Shown: positions 1 to 11,499, counted from the stretch's first letter. The stretch is 64,000 bases of DNA from Eutreptiella sp. 'Long Island Sound 2002' (GCA_964036045.1 OZ038380.1:119112699-119176698), one strand, 5' to 3'. Translations and numbers: made by a program. Notes: generated by a model not told the origin, from the sequence alone.

Positions 1-683
1 GGCTGGTACAAGAGGGTTCTGAGATCCCTCCGTGTCCAGGTGTCTACGGGGATTCACTACTTGCACACGAGCAACCCCCTATGTGAGCGACAGATCCGTG
101 TCCTCAAGGAGAATGTAAGGATATGGTGCAAAACTGAACGCACCAGAGACTGGGTGAGACTACCCCCCGTCATATCATTGATGATGAACTCCCAAGAGAG
201 TTCAGCTACTAGCCACTCTCCCCATGAGCTATTCCTAGGGCGCCCGGCGTGGTTCCTACATGCCCCCTATCCAGAGGATACCCATTCTTCCGTGGGTGAA
301 TGGGTCCAGAGCAACAGGCGAAGGTGGACAAGGCCAAGGCTATGCTCCAGAGAGTGAGGGAGCGTCAGTGGAACAAGAAGAAGAAGCACCGAGTACCGGC
401 CAACCACCAAGAGGGGGACTGGGTGCTGGTGCACCACAGTCGACTACCCGCCTGGCCACGCTCCACCAGCGATGACCCGTACTTCGGGCCGTGCAAGATT
501 CTATCAGTGGATGGACACCGTATCACCGTGCGGTGTTCTCCTCGTCTAGGGAGGACCCTAGTGTGTGCTGCTCAACACCTGAAGCGCTACTATGATCCTG
601 AAGACCTCTGTGGGGAGGAGTGGGAGCTGAACGACGAGGAAATTGCCGCCCTAGACCTACAAGGGGCTGCCAGCCCTATGTAA
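1..683 (+). pseudogene. Ty3/gypsy integrase, C-terminal part (truncated by window edge)
   Basis: The fragment encodes the end of the integrase catalytic core and the GPY/F-type C-terminal domain of a Ty3/gypsy pol polyprotein. In the first frame a core-like stretch (VLKENVRIWC, then HSPHELFLGRPAW) matches the conserved region after the catalytic Glu. The frame changes near base 300. The second frame (300-683) carries a basic stretch (NKKKKHR) and then FGPCKILSVDGHRITVR, the GPY-type module. A TAA at 681-683 separates it from the chromodomain that follows in the same frame. The single frameshift and the stop make this a decayed copy; the RT part lies left of the window. The family call is confident, the exact clade is not. 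Confidence 0.8.
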
Positions 684-704
684 TTTGAAGGGGAAATCCC
701 CGAC

Positions 705-965
705 ATGAACGCCGAGGAGATGGCTAAGAAGGGCTTCTACCTGGTGAAGTCTGTCCTACGCCACCGCTATTGCCAGGGGTGGCGCTTCGTCACCCTCTGG
801 GAAGGGTCTGGAGTCAAAAAGGCCACCTGGGAGCCCTTCTCTGCGTTTGTTCTACTTGAGGGGCGCCTCAACTCAGTTCTGGTTGACTACTTGTCCCAGA
901 ACAACCCTCGTGAGTTGCTGAGGCTCGCTGAGACGCTTGCCTCCAAGACTAAAGCTAGGGACTGA
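705..965 (+). pseudogene. Chromodomain tail of the same gypsy element
   Basis: This 86-codon stretch is in the same frame as the integrase tail and is separated from it only by the stop at 681-683, so it was probably fused to it. It reads FYLVKSVLRHRYCQGWRF, a Trp-containing core, then ATWEPFSAFV, matching the chromodomain pattern (aromatic beta strand, then TWEP before the C-terminal helix). Chromodomains at integrase C-termini mark chromoviruses, where they bind modified histones and bias integration toward heterochromatin. That targeting role is inferred from the family and is not shown here. Confidence 0.75.
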
Positions 966-1287
966 ACCTTACCCCTAAGTGTGCTACGTATGTCTGTGTG
1001 TGTCTCACTTCTCTCGCGGGCGTGGCTCCCGAATCAACGGGCTTCGCTGATGTCAGACCAAGGGTCCTAGTCAGGTACTGGTACCACTCCTATGGCGCCC
1101 AACTTCTGTGCTGGCGCCTATCCTTGGGGGAAGACCGCAAAAGCCCTACCTACTAGAGGGGAGGGGTGGCCAAGTGTGCTAAGGGCATACAAAACGCCCA
1201 TTTATGCTAAAGGCCAAAAGCTAACGCACTCCCCTGCCCACGAGGAAAAGCACGCGGGACAGGAGACACCACTACACTACACACCAA
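966..1287 (+). other. 3' non-coding end of the gypsy element with a purine-rich tract
   Basis: There is no gene in this stretch. A purine run, AGAGGGGAGGGG (about 1154-1167), is followed at once by TGG, which is where a polypurine tract and a 3' LTR start would be expected. No second LTR copy is available in the window, so the LTR boundary is a guess. Confidence 0.35.
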
Positions 1288-2196
1288 GTGGTGGGTTCAT
1301 GCTTGGGCACGGTTTCAGAAATCCAGGGGAAAGAAGCGAAGGTTGACTTCTCAGGCTACTCAGCAGAAATTGCAGACAAACACAATTTCTCCTTCTCATA
1401 CCCCCACAGCAACCCAAAGGCCATCTCACACTTCTCCCTCTCAGAACTCTCGCCTACTCCCAATGCCAACCAATCCCTCTCTACCCCTGCACCTGCACCA
1501 CCATTCAGCACAGCAATTTCAGACCTGTCCAGCCTTGGAGCCACAGTTCACCTGCCTGCAACACATCACGTCCTCCTACCATCAGATCTCCTGAGCTGGA
1601 ACTGCACAGGGGCGCTGGAACTACTTCAGGACCCTCTCAGCTCATCAGCTGCCTGGACATATCTCGATGGTTCTGCATCCTTCCCTCACTTCGGGTCAGC
1701 GTTTGCTGTTTTTGAAGGTTTGAATGCGCATTCTTGCAACGTCATCGCATCAGTTTCACCTCTACAGTCATCAGGGGGCTCAGAATTCTGGGCTTTACAC
1801 TTGAAATTACATCATCTGCAAACACACCAAAACCCTAACCCACTGCAATTTGTCCTGTGCGACAATGCAAATGTGGTAGATTGCTACAGGCTTGCCAAAC
1901 ACCCAGACTTCAATTTATTTCACAAGCATCCTTCAGGACACTGGATGAAGTCATTCAGGTCAGCCATTGTGCAGCTTTCTGCTCAGGGTGTGCGAGTAGA
2001 GGTAAGATGGATCAAGGCCCGCACAGGATTCAAAGGAAATGAAATTGCGGACGCTTTTGCCAAATGGGCGAGTTTTGCAATTTTACCAACCTCACTGATC
2101 CTTCCACCACCCCAAAAAGGAAGCATGCCATGGCAATGCATGCCTGTCCTTGGTGAACTTACACCGGCAGCGCCATGGACGCTGAGCTTTCTGTAG
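1288..2196 (+). pseudogene. RNase H domain fragment of a retroelement
   Basis: The open frame of 302 codons opens at a GTG and has no good start, so it is the 3' part of a larger gene. It carries a type I RNase H domain from about residue 122 to 262. The acidic residues expected for two-metal catalysis are visible: Asp127 in YLDGSASF, Glu166 in SEFWAL, Asp192 in CDNANVV and Asp255 in GNEIADAFAKWA. Such a domain degrades RNA in RNA:DNA hybrids and occurs near the C-terminus of some LINE ORF2 proteins. The usual HxG before GNExAD is RTG here. The N-terminal 120 residues are low-complexity and may be spurious. No RT is attached. Confidence 0.7.
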
Positions 2197-2371
2197 GAGA
2201 TGTCACGAACACAACAGCAAAAAGGCGCCAGCCGGTGAGCGCCCATTTTTCCAGTGTGACGGAGGCCATAGGTATTTTAAAGTAGATGTGGAAACCAAGG
2301 ATAGACCAAGAAAAAATCCCTTTTTCCTAAAATGCGACAGTGGTGGCCACCACAGCACAAGGAGGGAGTAA
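2186..2371 (+). pseudogene. Cys/His-rich tail in a shifted frame after the RNase H
   Basis: Overlapping the end of the RNase H frame, a different frame reads FCRRCHEH, then ERPFFQCDGGHRYF, then FFLKCDSGGHH before TAA. The spaced Cys and His pairs suggest a zinc-binding tail displaced by one frameshift, as found at the C-terminus of many retroelement proteins. With no second copy to compare, this could be chance. Confidence 0.3.
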
Positions 2372-3129
2372 GAAAAAGTGCTTTTCCAATGCCTTAAGGC
2401 ATACTCTAGTTGTATTAGAGGTGCTCCAAGCACACAGGCATTTCTATCCTAGTATTGGTCCAACAAAAAGTGGTGATAACACATTTTGACCAATGTAACC
2501 AAACACTAAATCAGGATATGGAGTGGACCCCTTAAACCCCTATCAAGTTGAGACAATTCATCTTTTCCTGAGTCGACTGAGAACTGACATATCCAGGGCA
2601 GAGCCTATGAATTCATCTATGTTTTCTCATGAATTCTTAGCTATCCTAGTGGTATGCACCCTAGGGGGCTGGGCACCTCTTTTTGAGAGGTCCTAGTTCC
2701 AATTCCTCCGTCAGCCTAGCTAAGTAGGAAGATCCCATGTGACATGGCAGTGACCTCATCGCCACATGCCCTGCCACCTCAGCACATATGGGACCCAAAA
2801 CAAAGAGTGCACATCTCCTGAGATGGCACAATGGAGATTGAGTGACCATGGGGCAGTTTTCCAACTCTTTTTCCAAAACATTTCAGCTATCTCTGCGAAT
2901 ATGCAATCCGATTTGCCCTGAGTTGCAGTTTCTGTGAATATTCTAACATCTTTCACTGTTTACACTGCAGCCCTTCATGCTTTGATCCCGATTCTCTTCT
3001 ACTTGCTTATCTCTGGCTTGGGCTATCCTGGAGTGGTTGTATTTCAGCAAATGAAACATTTTACTCATCAAAAACAAGCGACAGGAAACCCTACACCAGC
3101 AGCAAGCAGCAGGAGGGGCACAACAAACA
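2372..3129. other. No recognisable feature
   Basis: Moderately AT-rich sequence with frequent stops in all frames. I see no repeat shared with the rest of the window and no RNA gene. Confidence 0.5.
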
Positions 3130-4029
3130 CACAGTGTTGAAATCACTATAAAACCTTCGACAGGAACAACAAAGGTACCTCCAAAACCCCAAGCCTGAAG
3201 CAGGTGGAGAAGATTTTGAGAGAGACGGGCCACCGAGGCATCAGAGTGATACGCCATCAGGACGCCACAGTAACCAACGACCCCAAGGTGGTCATTGAAC
3301 AGGTGTTGAATGACTTCAAATGCCAGCACAATATGCAGAGGACCATACAACCGGACACAACGACGCAACATACACCGCACCCCGTTCACCATACAGGAAC
3401 TGGACAAGGTGTTGCACAAACTAAAACCTGGGGAAGCCCCAGGAGTAGATGGCCTACCTGTCAAGCTCTACCGTAGACTCCCACTCCACCTGAAGAGGCA
3501 CCTTGCCGCGCGCCTCTTAGACATAGCCATACGGAAGGCGGACATACCACCGGACTGGGCAAACATAGCACAACTATTGTACAAGAAAGGTGACTGGGCG
3601 GTCCCGGACAATTGGAGACCCATGGTTTGCGCCACCACGGAGGCGAAGCTCATCTAGATGCTCATCCTGAAACAGGTAGCTACAGTGGTTTACCGGGCCA
3701 TCCCACCCACGAGGTAGGGAGCAATACCAGGATGCTCACCACTGGAGGCCATCTTTATGCAGGACGCCGTGGTGAATATGGACCCCATCAGCCTCATCAT
3801 CATATCACTGGATGTCAGGGAGCATTTCCCAAGACCCCATATCGCCTTCTGCACGCCATCTGGGAGCACATGGGACACTTTGTTCAAGATGTTCTGCAAG
3901 CGTACTTTGCCAGCTGCCTGTACGCGGTGAACACTGATGTAGGCACAATCCTATGGACCCAGCCCACCAGTGGGGTCCCACAGGGAGGCGCGGATAGCCT
4001 ATTCCTGTTCCTGCTCGTCACCCTCCCGC
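3130..4029 (+). pseudogene. LINE-B piece 1: N-terminal half of reverse transcriptase
   Basis: This is a decayed copy of the same non-LTR family as LINE-A (32354-45033). The stretch PFTIQELDKVLHKLKPGEAP, followed by GVDGLP, YKKGDW and NWRPMVC, parallels the LINE-A RT (PFTIHEVRKAI, YKKGDWTNPDNWRPIVC). It continues through a degraded GAIPG block and an SLDV motif (catalytic Asp of motif A) to VPQGG, ending in LLVTLPLL exactly where G1 begins. The reading frame switches several times (3204-3476, 3310-3657, 3612-4082), with a TAG at 3655-3657. The 5' end is truncated just before the RT. It resumes at 14877. Confidence 0.85.
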
Positions 4030-4255
4030 TGTTAAGGTTGCGAGCAGCAGCAGCGCAGCAAGCGCCGGAGTCTGCAGTCTGAGAATACATCTGAAGCACC
4101 GAGATGCCAGTTGCTGTGAAGGAAGTGCTGTATTATACTTGGATATCTTTGAACATGTATTTTGTCTTTGAATTCGTGAAGTGTGTATGAATAGGTGCTC
4201 CGCCTAAAGATGCTGCGCAGAAAGAGGTTTGTTGCATTTTGGGATTTTCGAGAAA
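4030..4255 (+). repeat. 5' LTR of G1
   Basis: It starts TGTTAAGGTTGCGAGCAGCA and shares long blocks with 14638-14876, for example TGCCAGTTGCTG, TTCGTGAAGTGTGTAT, GGTGCTCCGCCT and ATTTTGGGATTTT. The 3' edge is set just before TGG at 4256 and is uncertain by about 10 bases. Confidence 0.8.
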
Positions 4256-4266
4256 TGGTAGCCAGC
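4256..4266 (+). other. Candidate primer-binding site of G1
   Basis: TGGTAGCCAGC directly follows the 5' LTR. LTR elements prime minus-strand synthesis from a tRNA whose CCA end pairs with a TGG at this place. The tRNA identity cannot be fixed from 11 bases. Confidence 0.35.
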
Positions 4267-4385
4267 TAGGTGGCGGGGACATCAATATCGTCAACTTCTG
4301 CGTTACAGTCTTCGACGCCGTCTTTGGCTCCAACTTGAAATGGAGTGACCCTTTGACGAAGCAGCTATGCTGCACTTCATCCGAG

Positions 4386-5340
4386 ATTGCCTGTTTCGAT
4401 CCGACTCGCCGTTGCATCACGAGTTTTTGAGTTCGTTAGAAACGTTCATCGCAGAGCGCATCACAAATCGAGAAAGCGAGTGGTTTCCATGAATTTTTTC
4501 GTGATCTTCACAACTTGTCGCAGAAGCTTGCAGAAGCTCAAGCCAAGGTCATCGAATTGGAGCAGTGGATCGATGCATTGCAGACATCAGCAACAAATGC
4601 CACTGCGGCAACTGATTAGAGAGTTGACATTTTGCAGTCCTCGACGGCGAATGCAACAAAAGCAGCAGTAATTGAACTTCGACGCCAGGAAGATGAACGA
4701 TCGGAATGTTATGTGCTTCTCGGCGAGTTAGCACAAGTTTTGAGTGAACAACCTTCCAGCCACTTCGAGTTTCCACCAAGACACCCTCAAGCATAACCAC
4801 AACCACAACCATCTCCTTCGAGCTATCCGCCGTAATCACCAAAGAACAATCAGCCGCCTCAACATTATGCACCGCAACAACCACCTCTACAAGCACCTCC
4901 CTTTGATCTGTCGATGAATCCAGTCAATCCAATAAATCAAGCCATTCCGGTGAAAACCATGAATCCTCGTGCTCCAACGTTCGAGATCCTGAGACGTCGA
5001 GTTGAATGCCTACGCAAGTTGATTCGATTATTTTCTGGGAAACCAGGATCAGGAGAATTTCGAACTTGGAAGGAGGACCTTATGCGAGTCTTCGCCCTGT
5101 CGGATGTTATTCTGTCGTCGATCAAGTCACCACCATATCATTCCTCCTTGGTGGCGATGCTGTCGAGTATTATCACACTTTTACAAAAGTTGTACAAGAT
5201 GACTGGTTCGAGCTCACGCGCGTGTTGGGTCAGCGCTTCGATTGCATATCCCATGAGCCGGTGTACCTGTGGAGAATGTTGACCTTGAGAGAAAGTGAGG
5301 TCCCTCGACATGCGGAACACGTGAAGGAGCTTTGAACTTG
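4386..5340 (+). pseudogene. G1 gag (capsid region)
   Basis: The main frame runs from about 4488 with a coiled-coil-like stretch (HEFFRDLHNLSQKLAEAQAK), then a Pro/Gln-rich linker, then FSGKPGSGEFRTWKEDLMRV, the typical start of a Ty3 capsid domain (the F-x-G...W pattern). It continues after a frameshift near 5105 as GGDAVEYYHTFTKVVQDDWF and a run to 5335. Stops at about 4617, near 4795-4830 and at 5333 break the frame. Gag forms the virus-like particle that packages the RNA. Confidence 0.75.
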
Positions 5341-5824
5341 CGTCATCAAGTTGAAGGGTAATACCAGTGACCTCCAGATGGGTTACCCCGTTAACTCTCG
5401 TTTTGTTGCAGGGTTGTCGAATCACACCGTTTGCCAACAGTACATGGTTAAGGTCCATTGGAAGACCATTCGGCTTCAATACGCTGGTGGAGACCATCGC
5501 AGAAGCCTACATGGCGGCCGGCTATCAACTCGAGAGGTACAGAACGCGTCGAGAACGACGACGGACACCGCGGATGCTGAGGTCTCTAAACTCCTGCATA
5601 TGATGGTTCCGCTAACTTCGACTTCTACAATGTTCCCTTGAAATCCTATGCCAACACCGTACATCAATCCTCTGCTGCCTCCACCTGCGGCTCCAATCGC
5701 TTCGACCGTGCCAGAGCCCATGAATCTGGATACAATTGCCAAGCTCTGAGAAGAACTACACGTCTACATTGGCGAACGTCGAAATGATCGGTTCAATCGC
5801 CAAGAGGGTCCAGAAACCAGGCGC

Positions 5825-5866
5825 TGCTACAACTGTCGCGAACAAGGCTACTTGGCCCGCGACTGT
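5825..5866 (+). pseudogene. G1 gag zinc knuckle, variant CCYC
   Basis: The codons read CYNCREQGYLARDC, which fits the CX2CX4HX4C nucleocapsid knuckle except that His is replaced by Tyr. His is a zinc ligand, so binding is probably weakened. It lies downstream of the capsid domain and upstream of the protease, as expected in gypsy elements. The substitution may simply reflect decay. Confidence 0.65.
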
Positions 5867-6182
5867 TCGAAGAACCGACCGCAATCTCGAGGCAGAGAAT
5901 GTAGAGAATCGAGATCGGGCACGCATCGAAGAGATCTGAGTTGGGACAGTAAGGGGCGGCTTCGATCCCGCTCCATGAGCAGAGAACAGCCCACGACGGC
6001 CTAAAAGGCATGTTCGTAGACCTGGTTGTTGACGTCCGGGAGATGAGCTCAACTCTGCCATCGGTACCAACATACCCGAGAAGAATTCGACACTTGGGAG
6101 TTTCGACGTCGAAGGAACCGAACCTCAGCATGTGATTCTGTTCACTGTTTGAGGGCGCATTTGCGCACGTCGTGACAACTCC

Positions 6183-6470
6183 TTCGACTCTAGCAGGGCA
6201 TTGTTAATTGACTGTGAAGCAACGAGTGACTTTTTGTCGATGCAGACTGCAAAGAGGGCGCGACTTCCCCTCTACCAACTGACCAACCCTGGAGACGTCT
6301 TGACCGCTGGAGGTTTCAGGGTCGAGGTAGGGTACTACACGAGAGCTTATGTCCGAATTGGAGAAGTCGTATTTCGGCATCACTTCAAGGTTCTGGAGAT
6401 TCTGCCAGATGTCGTACCTGGGCCACCATGGCTTCGAAGCTAGAATCCGACTGTCAACTGGAAGCAACGG
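6183..6470 (+). pseudogene. G1 aspartic protease
   Basis: ALLIDCEATSDFLS stands where retropepsins have (V/I)DSGATxxFI, so the DSGA active-site motif has become DCEA. A later segment, VVPGPPWLRS, matches the conserved G-x-PWL block near the end of gypsy proteases, followed by NPTVNW as in (Y)NP.IDW. A TAG separates the two last blocks. The protease would have cut the Gag-Pol polyprotein. Confidence 0.65.
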
Positions 6471-7204
6471 TATGCGGACGTACGACATGGTACGAGTTCA
6501 TACCGATTGTTCTTCGACGAGTCAAGGCATTCCAGCCAGCTGCAGTTCGCATCTGCTTTGAAGTTGGATCTTCTTTCGACACTTTCATTCAGTACCTTGA
6601 GAGCAAGTCCGATTGGAAGCCCGACAGCACATGTCAAAGAAAGCCCCCACCTACTGTAAAGCTTCACCTACGGGTCAACCGATTTGAGCCGTAGGTGAGT
6701 TTTACACCTACGCTCGTTGACACGCGCCCAGAGTGGTGCTGACACGTTCAATGAGTCTAAAACGGAAGATGGTATCACTGTGAGGAGTGCAGAGACATGG
6801 AGATCGAGTACATCTCGTTGCCGAAACGTAAGCGGGAGATACCTCGAGCTGATCTCACCGGTGATCAAGTGTTGCTGTGCTGCATGCCTCGACCCGCAGT
6901 GCCGGTTGATGTAATGCACAAGATACAAGAAAGCAGTGACAATGACGGGCTTGACCCTGGTCGACGCTAGTTGCCTATTCGAATTCATAAATGGGCAGGC
7001 TCTACGATCGGGAGAAAGCGGAGTTCGGAGACTTACCTCCGCATTGACCTGGGAGAGACCATCGAATACGCCTCGATACGGAAGACAATCCACCGTCGGC
7101 ACACCCTTACAAAATGGACTCGAGTCAACTGGATGAACTTCGACGACAACTGGACAAGTTACATCGATCTTGCCGAATTCGACAATCCTCGAGTCCATAT
7201 GGAT

Positions 7205-7963
7205 CGGGTTGCCTGCTGGTAAAAACGGCAAATGGTAAATGGCGTATTTGCGTCGACTACGGAGCGTTGAATATGCGAACTGTTTGAGAACGATATCCCT
7301 TACCTTCGATCCAATCCATACTGAGTACACTGGGGGGTACCACCGTGATTTCGAAGATCGACCTTGTCAGTGGGTTCCATCAAATTCGCATTCGTGACGA
7401 AGATGTCGAGAAAACGGCCTTCAACACACAACTTGGCGCCTTCGAATGGGTTGTTATGCCCCTTTGGCCTCTGTAACGCGCCATCCACGTTCCATAATGA
7501 TGTCCTTTGACACCACTTGGGGATTTTTGTATGGGTATACATTGACAACATCCCAGTCTTCTCGAAGGATGCTGAGGAACACCAACGACATCTCGATTTG
7601 GTACATGAACTACTACGTCAACACAAACTGTTTTCCTGCATCGATAAATCCACATTCTTCCAGAGTCGAGTACCCTTTTGCGAATACACAGTCAATAAAG
7701 ATGGAGTACACATGGACGCCGACAGGACCAAGGTCATTCGACGATGGCCTCCCCCAACCACCGTTCATGAAGTTGCACAATTTATCAGGTTGTGTGGATT
7801 TTACCAGCAGTTTGTCGAAGGATTTCAGGCTGTCGCAGCCCCTCTGACCGCAACCTTTAAGGCAGACTTTGAGTGGGAGTGGACAGCTGTGCACCAAGCT
7901 GCCTTCGACAAGCTGAAGCAAGCAGTGACCAATGCGACACATCTCCGTGCCATCGAACCCTAG
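7205..7963 (+). pseudogene. G1 reverse transcriptase
   Basis: Recognisable RT blocks appear in order across several frames: KWRICVDYGALNMRT, SKIDLVSGFHQIRI (motif A, catalytic Asp), AFNTQLGAFEW, FGL(C)NAPSTFHN in a shifted frame, and VWVYIDNIPVFSKD (motif C) with thumb sequence through LCGFYQQF. The catalytic YIDD is YIDN here, with the Asn codon at 7547-7549, a change expected to abolish polymerase activity. It continues into RNase H after a stop at 7961-7963. Confidence 0.85.
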
Positions 7964-8430
7964 GGCAGCAACACTGGTACACAGATGCTTCGAAAGATTG
8001 CGTGGGGGCCACGGTAGCGCAGCGATGTGCGCATGGGAAGTACAAGGGACGCTTTTGACCTATTGCCTTTATGTCGCGGAACATGTGTTCTGCTGAAACT
8101 CGACACCCGATTCAAGAACAGGAGTTGTTGGCCATCGTGGTAGCTCTGAAGAGCTGGTTTCATCTGCTTCGAGGACCACAGCAGGTGCATGTGCACACTG
8201 ATCACGAAAGCATTCGTTACCTTAAGACGTGTCCTCGATCACTGACACCGCGACAAGCACGTTGGTCCCAGTTCCTCGAGGAATACAACCTCACATTGTG
8301 GTCTGTACCGGGTTCTGAGAACCCAGCAGCGGACGCCTGTTCCCGCCTGACTTCGCGACAGTTGATGAACATTGAGAATGCTACACATACACGGGCCTTC
8401 GTGCGACCTTTGTTCGAGAACTGGGTTTAA
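7964..8430 (+). pseudogene. G1 RNase H domain
   Basis: WYTDASKDCVGATV carries the first catalytic Asp, QEQELLAIVVALKSW the Glu, HVHTDHESIRYL the second Asp, and NPAADACSRL the last Asp. All four are kept, which is typical of gypsy RT-linked RNase H. One TGA (8057-8059) interrupts the first block. Confidence 0.8.
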
Positions 8431-8463
8431 CCTGAAGGGGAACCTGTCGATGAGTTCCTACAT

Positions 8464-9096
8464 GTGCTGCAGGACTGGTTCACACATGATGACATGTGGC
8501 CCCAGCCGTACGACCACCTGGACGTGGCACTCCAAAGCAGGCGCTCCGTGGGGAAGGGACCTGATGTTGACAGAGACGCTGGACCAGCCCTCCGATTCGA
8601 CACTGAGCCAGCTGTCAAGCCGGGGGAACCGGAGCCACTGCCATCGAACGAGGCATTGCCGTCGAACGAGGCGCTGGCTGAGGATTCACACCAGTCCACA
8701 GTGCATCTCGACGATGCTGGCAATCAGGTACCAGACACGTCGACCGATACCGACCACCTTCCCTACCTAGACATGGACCGTCCCCTTGGAGTCTCCTTCT
8801 GCAAAGAACTTCGATATGGCCGGACCTTGACGGAACTAACGCGCTGTGGACACCACGGAGACAGTACACTACACCCAGTTCCCTTGCCCAAGGTTGGACG
8901 GAACACACCGTACCCTCTGAGTCTTAAAGGTACACACCGTCGAGTATACCGACACTATCAGTTTAAGGATTTGACTTCGACAGCTGTATGGGCAGCAGGC
9001 TATCGAGAGGACAGGTACGAGACACATCTACGAATTTGCGGTTTGAAGTCCTATGGCACAACACAAGCTCCGAAACGCCAAGTTGTCCTTCGATGA
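8464..9096 (+). pseudogene. G1 RNase H-integrase connector
   Basis: A 210-codon open frame lies between RNase H and integrase. Its middle is acidic and repeats PSNEAL twice (the CCATCGAACGAGGC unit). No catalytic motif is visible. Gypsy polyproteins usually have a short tether here, so this is longer than normal and may be an element-specific insertion. Confidence 0.4.
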
Positions 9097-10369
9097 TGGT
9101 ATGTTCTTCCATCCGTCGACAATGGGCAAGTGTGTCCCTGTCCCCTGAACGCTCGTCACCTGCATTGTGGCCATGTACCACGAGTCTGAGTTTTACGGTT
9201 ATTCGGGAGTACTTCGTACCATGGCGTTGATCAAACGTGACTACGTCTGATCTCATGTTAAACATTAGTGGAGCGTTTTATCTTCCGTTGCAATGTGTGT
9301 ATAGTGGCCAAGTCACGGCGTGTGGACACCGCCAAAAGGCCCAGTGCCCGACACCAAGTGGCATAGTGTGTTCGTTGATATGGTTTCAGGATTGCCATCA
9401 GAGGCAATGACGCTATCATTACTGTGGTCGATCGATTCTCCAAACGTGGAATATTCATCCCTTGCCGCAAAGACATGACGGCTGATGACTTTGTCTATAT
9501 GTTCCTGCGTGAAGTGATTCGACTAAAAGAATGCCTCCGACAAATTGTTTCCGATGGAGACAAGCTGTTCGAGGCCCAGGCGTGGAAAGAGTTGGCACAG
9601 CGTTGCCAAATTGAGATGCACCAAACCGTCGCCAACTGACCTCGAGGCAACATCTTGTCGGATGCTGGCAACCAGTCAATCCTTCAACACTTGCGTATGC
9701 ACGGTAACGGCCATTCGAATTTCCACCTTCTGTTCACCGAGACTCAGTTCAACATCCTGACGACCAACAGTTTTTGACTATCTCCGTTCGAGATTGATGA
9801 GGGCCGTACACCCCATTTTCCATTGGATTTTCCCCGAACGTCTTCTCATGCACATGACTTCTCGACTGTGAAAGATTACTAGCATCCAGCTGAATGTACC
9901 TTGGATTGTGTGCGTACCATGCTTGCTGAGGAACGCCGATGCCAAATGCATGTGGTCCTGCAAATGGACCGAAACCTTCGAATGCCTGAAGTTGGGAACG
10001 ATGGTTGGTGTCCGTGCCCGAATATCGACACAAAGGGAAACCCGATGTTGATGGGGCCCTCCCAAATTTTTTGAGGTGCTCAACAAGGGCGAGAACGTTA
10101 AGATGGACATGCCTGCCCCGTTTGACGGGTTGCGAGTCTTTAATTGCGACGACATAAAGCCCTACATCCACCGGGAGGGACAGCCAGTGTGGGAATTCGC
10201 GATGGCGCCTGTCAAGACTGGAGAGTCCCCTCCACTTGTTAAGATTCCGGCTAGACGTCGAGTGGGATCTAAAAAGCGCCGCACATTCCTGCACTGCTGT
10301 AAATGGTATGACGACACGTGGTTTTGGGAGTCAAGTAAGGCAGTAGAGGTGGATCCAGTGTACCTTTAA
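9097..10369 (+). pseudogene. G1 integrase with chromodomain-like tail
   Basis: The zinc-binding HHCC region is spread over about 9170-9315 (MYHESEFYGYSGV, then RCNVCIVAKSR). The core follows at 9424-9639 (VVDRFSKRGIFIPCRKDMTA, then QIVSDGDKLFEAQAW, matching the second catalytic Asp block). SPFEIDEGRTPHF near 9780 matches the conserved block after the catalytic Glu. The C-terminal ORF 10076-10369 carries a GPY-like part and ends in KIPARRRVGSKKRRTFLHCC and KWYDDTWFWE, resembling a chromodomain. Several stops and frameshifts break it. Confidence 0.75.
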
Positions 10370-10428
10370 TTCCTTCGACTCCACCCTGAGTAAACTCACC
10401 TCTTTGCAGCGTGAATTTTTAAAACCTC

Positions 10429-10932
10429 ATGCGGGGTTCCAGCTCGACCACTGGAGCCTCAGCCTACGGTTCTACTTCCCAGACATCCCGAACTTCCTCT
10501 CGGACTCCGCCTGCTCGAGCATCACCTTTGAATGTCATCGATGTTGACGAGGACAACCACGCTGTTGATGGAGATGGCGATGGTGCTGAATCCCGAGTGA
10601 GATTGACCTCGGCTCGCCGCTGTCAATCAGTCGCGTCAGCGCCAGCCCGACCAAGTCGACCAGTGGACCTGTTGTCAGCGCCGAAGAACAGCCATTTGGC
10701 GTACGCCAGACTTACGAAAGGCAAAGGAATCCCCTCATCGAAAGGAGGCAAAGGAGTTGTGTCCTCCCGCCGGATATTTGCCGGAGTAGCACCGAGTTGT
10801 CTAAACGTCATGTCAGGAGCCAAAGAAGGGTTGGAGATGCTCGAACAAGCCCTGGCCAATTGGCTTATCCTGGAATCGACCTCAGAGGGGGAACCCCCGA
10901 CCAACATTGACGCGAAATTTTGCAAGTTGTAG
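10429..10932 (+). CDS. Unrecognised ORF downstream of G1 integrase
   Basis: This is a 167-codon intact frame. The first 60 residues are Ser/Thr-rich and acidic (VIDVDEDNHAVDGDGDG); then comes a Ser/Gly/Lys-rich part and a C-terminal helix-like segment (GLEMLEQALANWLILE). No known domain is apparent. It sits where some LTR elements carry an extra ORF. It is probably the start of the larger decayed coding region that runs to about 14150. Confidence 0.4.
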   Translation: MRGSSSTTGASAYGSTSQTSRTSSRTPPARASPLNVIDVDEDNHAVDGDGDGAESRVRLTSARRCQSVASAPARPSRPVDLLSAPKNSHLAYARLTKGKGIPSSKGGKGVVSSRRIFAGVAPSCLNVMSGAKEGLEMLEQALANWLILESTSEGEPPTNIDAKFCKL

Positions 10933-11217
10933 CGGTACCCTCCCCAGAACGAAGCCGAATACTATCAAGGGCAGTGCTCAAGCCCTGAAGAGCCTGATAC
11001 ACACTCCAATTCTTCGGAGGAATGGGCACATTCACTCACAGAATGAATCGATCCTGCTGAGGATGTCGCTTGCTACACGGGGTACGACGACTGATTATCC
11101 TGCTCTGTTCAGTGTCCGGATGGAATCAATCATCATGGGTCGACAATTCGTGGAAGGGAAGGCCGGACACCTCCAAGAATGTATCGTCATGGAGGGAAAA
11201 TTCGTGGAGAGGCTTTT

Positions 11218-11490
11218 TTGAGGGTGCTGGATGCTAACAAGCAGGTTGTAGGGGCACACTGATCACAAAGACGCAATTTACAGCATGCATATGCACCAGA
11301 ATTTGCCATTTTTCATGGAAAAAAACGGCAGAAAATTGCCGCTTTTTGGTGAAAAATTGTGTTTTTTGGCCTCAGCCAAGCAGTTGAAGACCTCCCCACC
11401 CCTATCCTGAGGGTGCTAGATGCAAAGAAGCATGTTGGATGGGGACACAGATCGCCCAAACTACAATTTACAGCATGCTAACTACTTGAA
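11218..11490 (+). repeat. Imperfect direct duplication in G1
   Basis: GAGGGTGCTGGATGCTAACA at 11220 recurs as GAGGGTGCTAGATGCAAAGA at 11410, and both copies end in CAATTTACAGCATGC. The two copies are 190 bp apart, with an AT-rich, poly-A/T spacer that resembles the ~185-bp units at 23 kb in length. Confidence 0.55.
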
Positions 11491-11499
11491 TGTGTGTTT

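Noticed and set aside
1091-1108. TGGCGCCCAACTTCTGTG as a primer-binding site
   Set aside because: It resembles a retroviral-type PBS but lies downstream of pol with no LTR copy before it, so position does not support that role.
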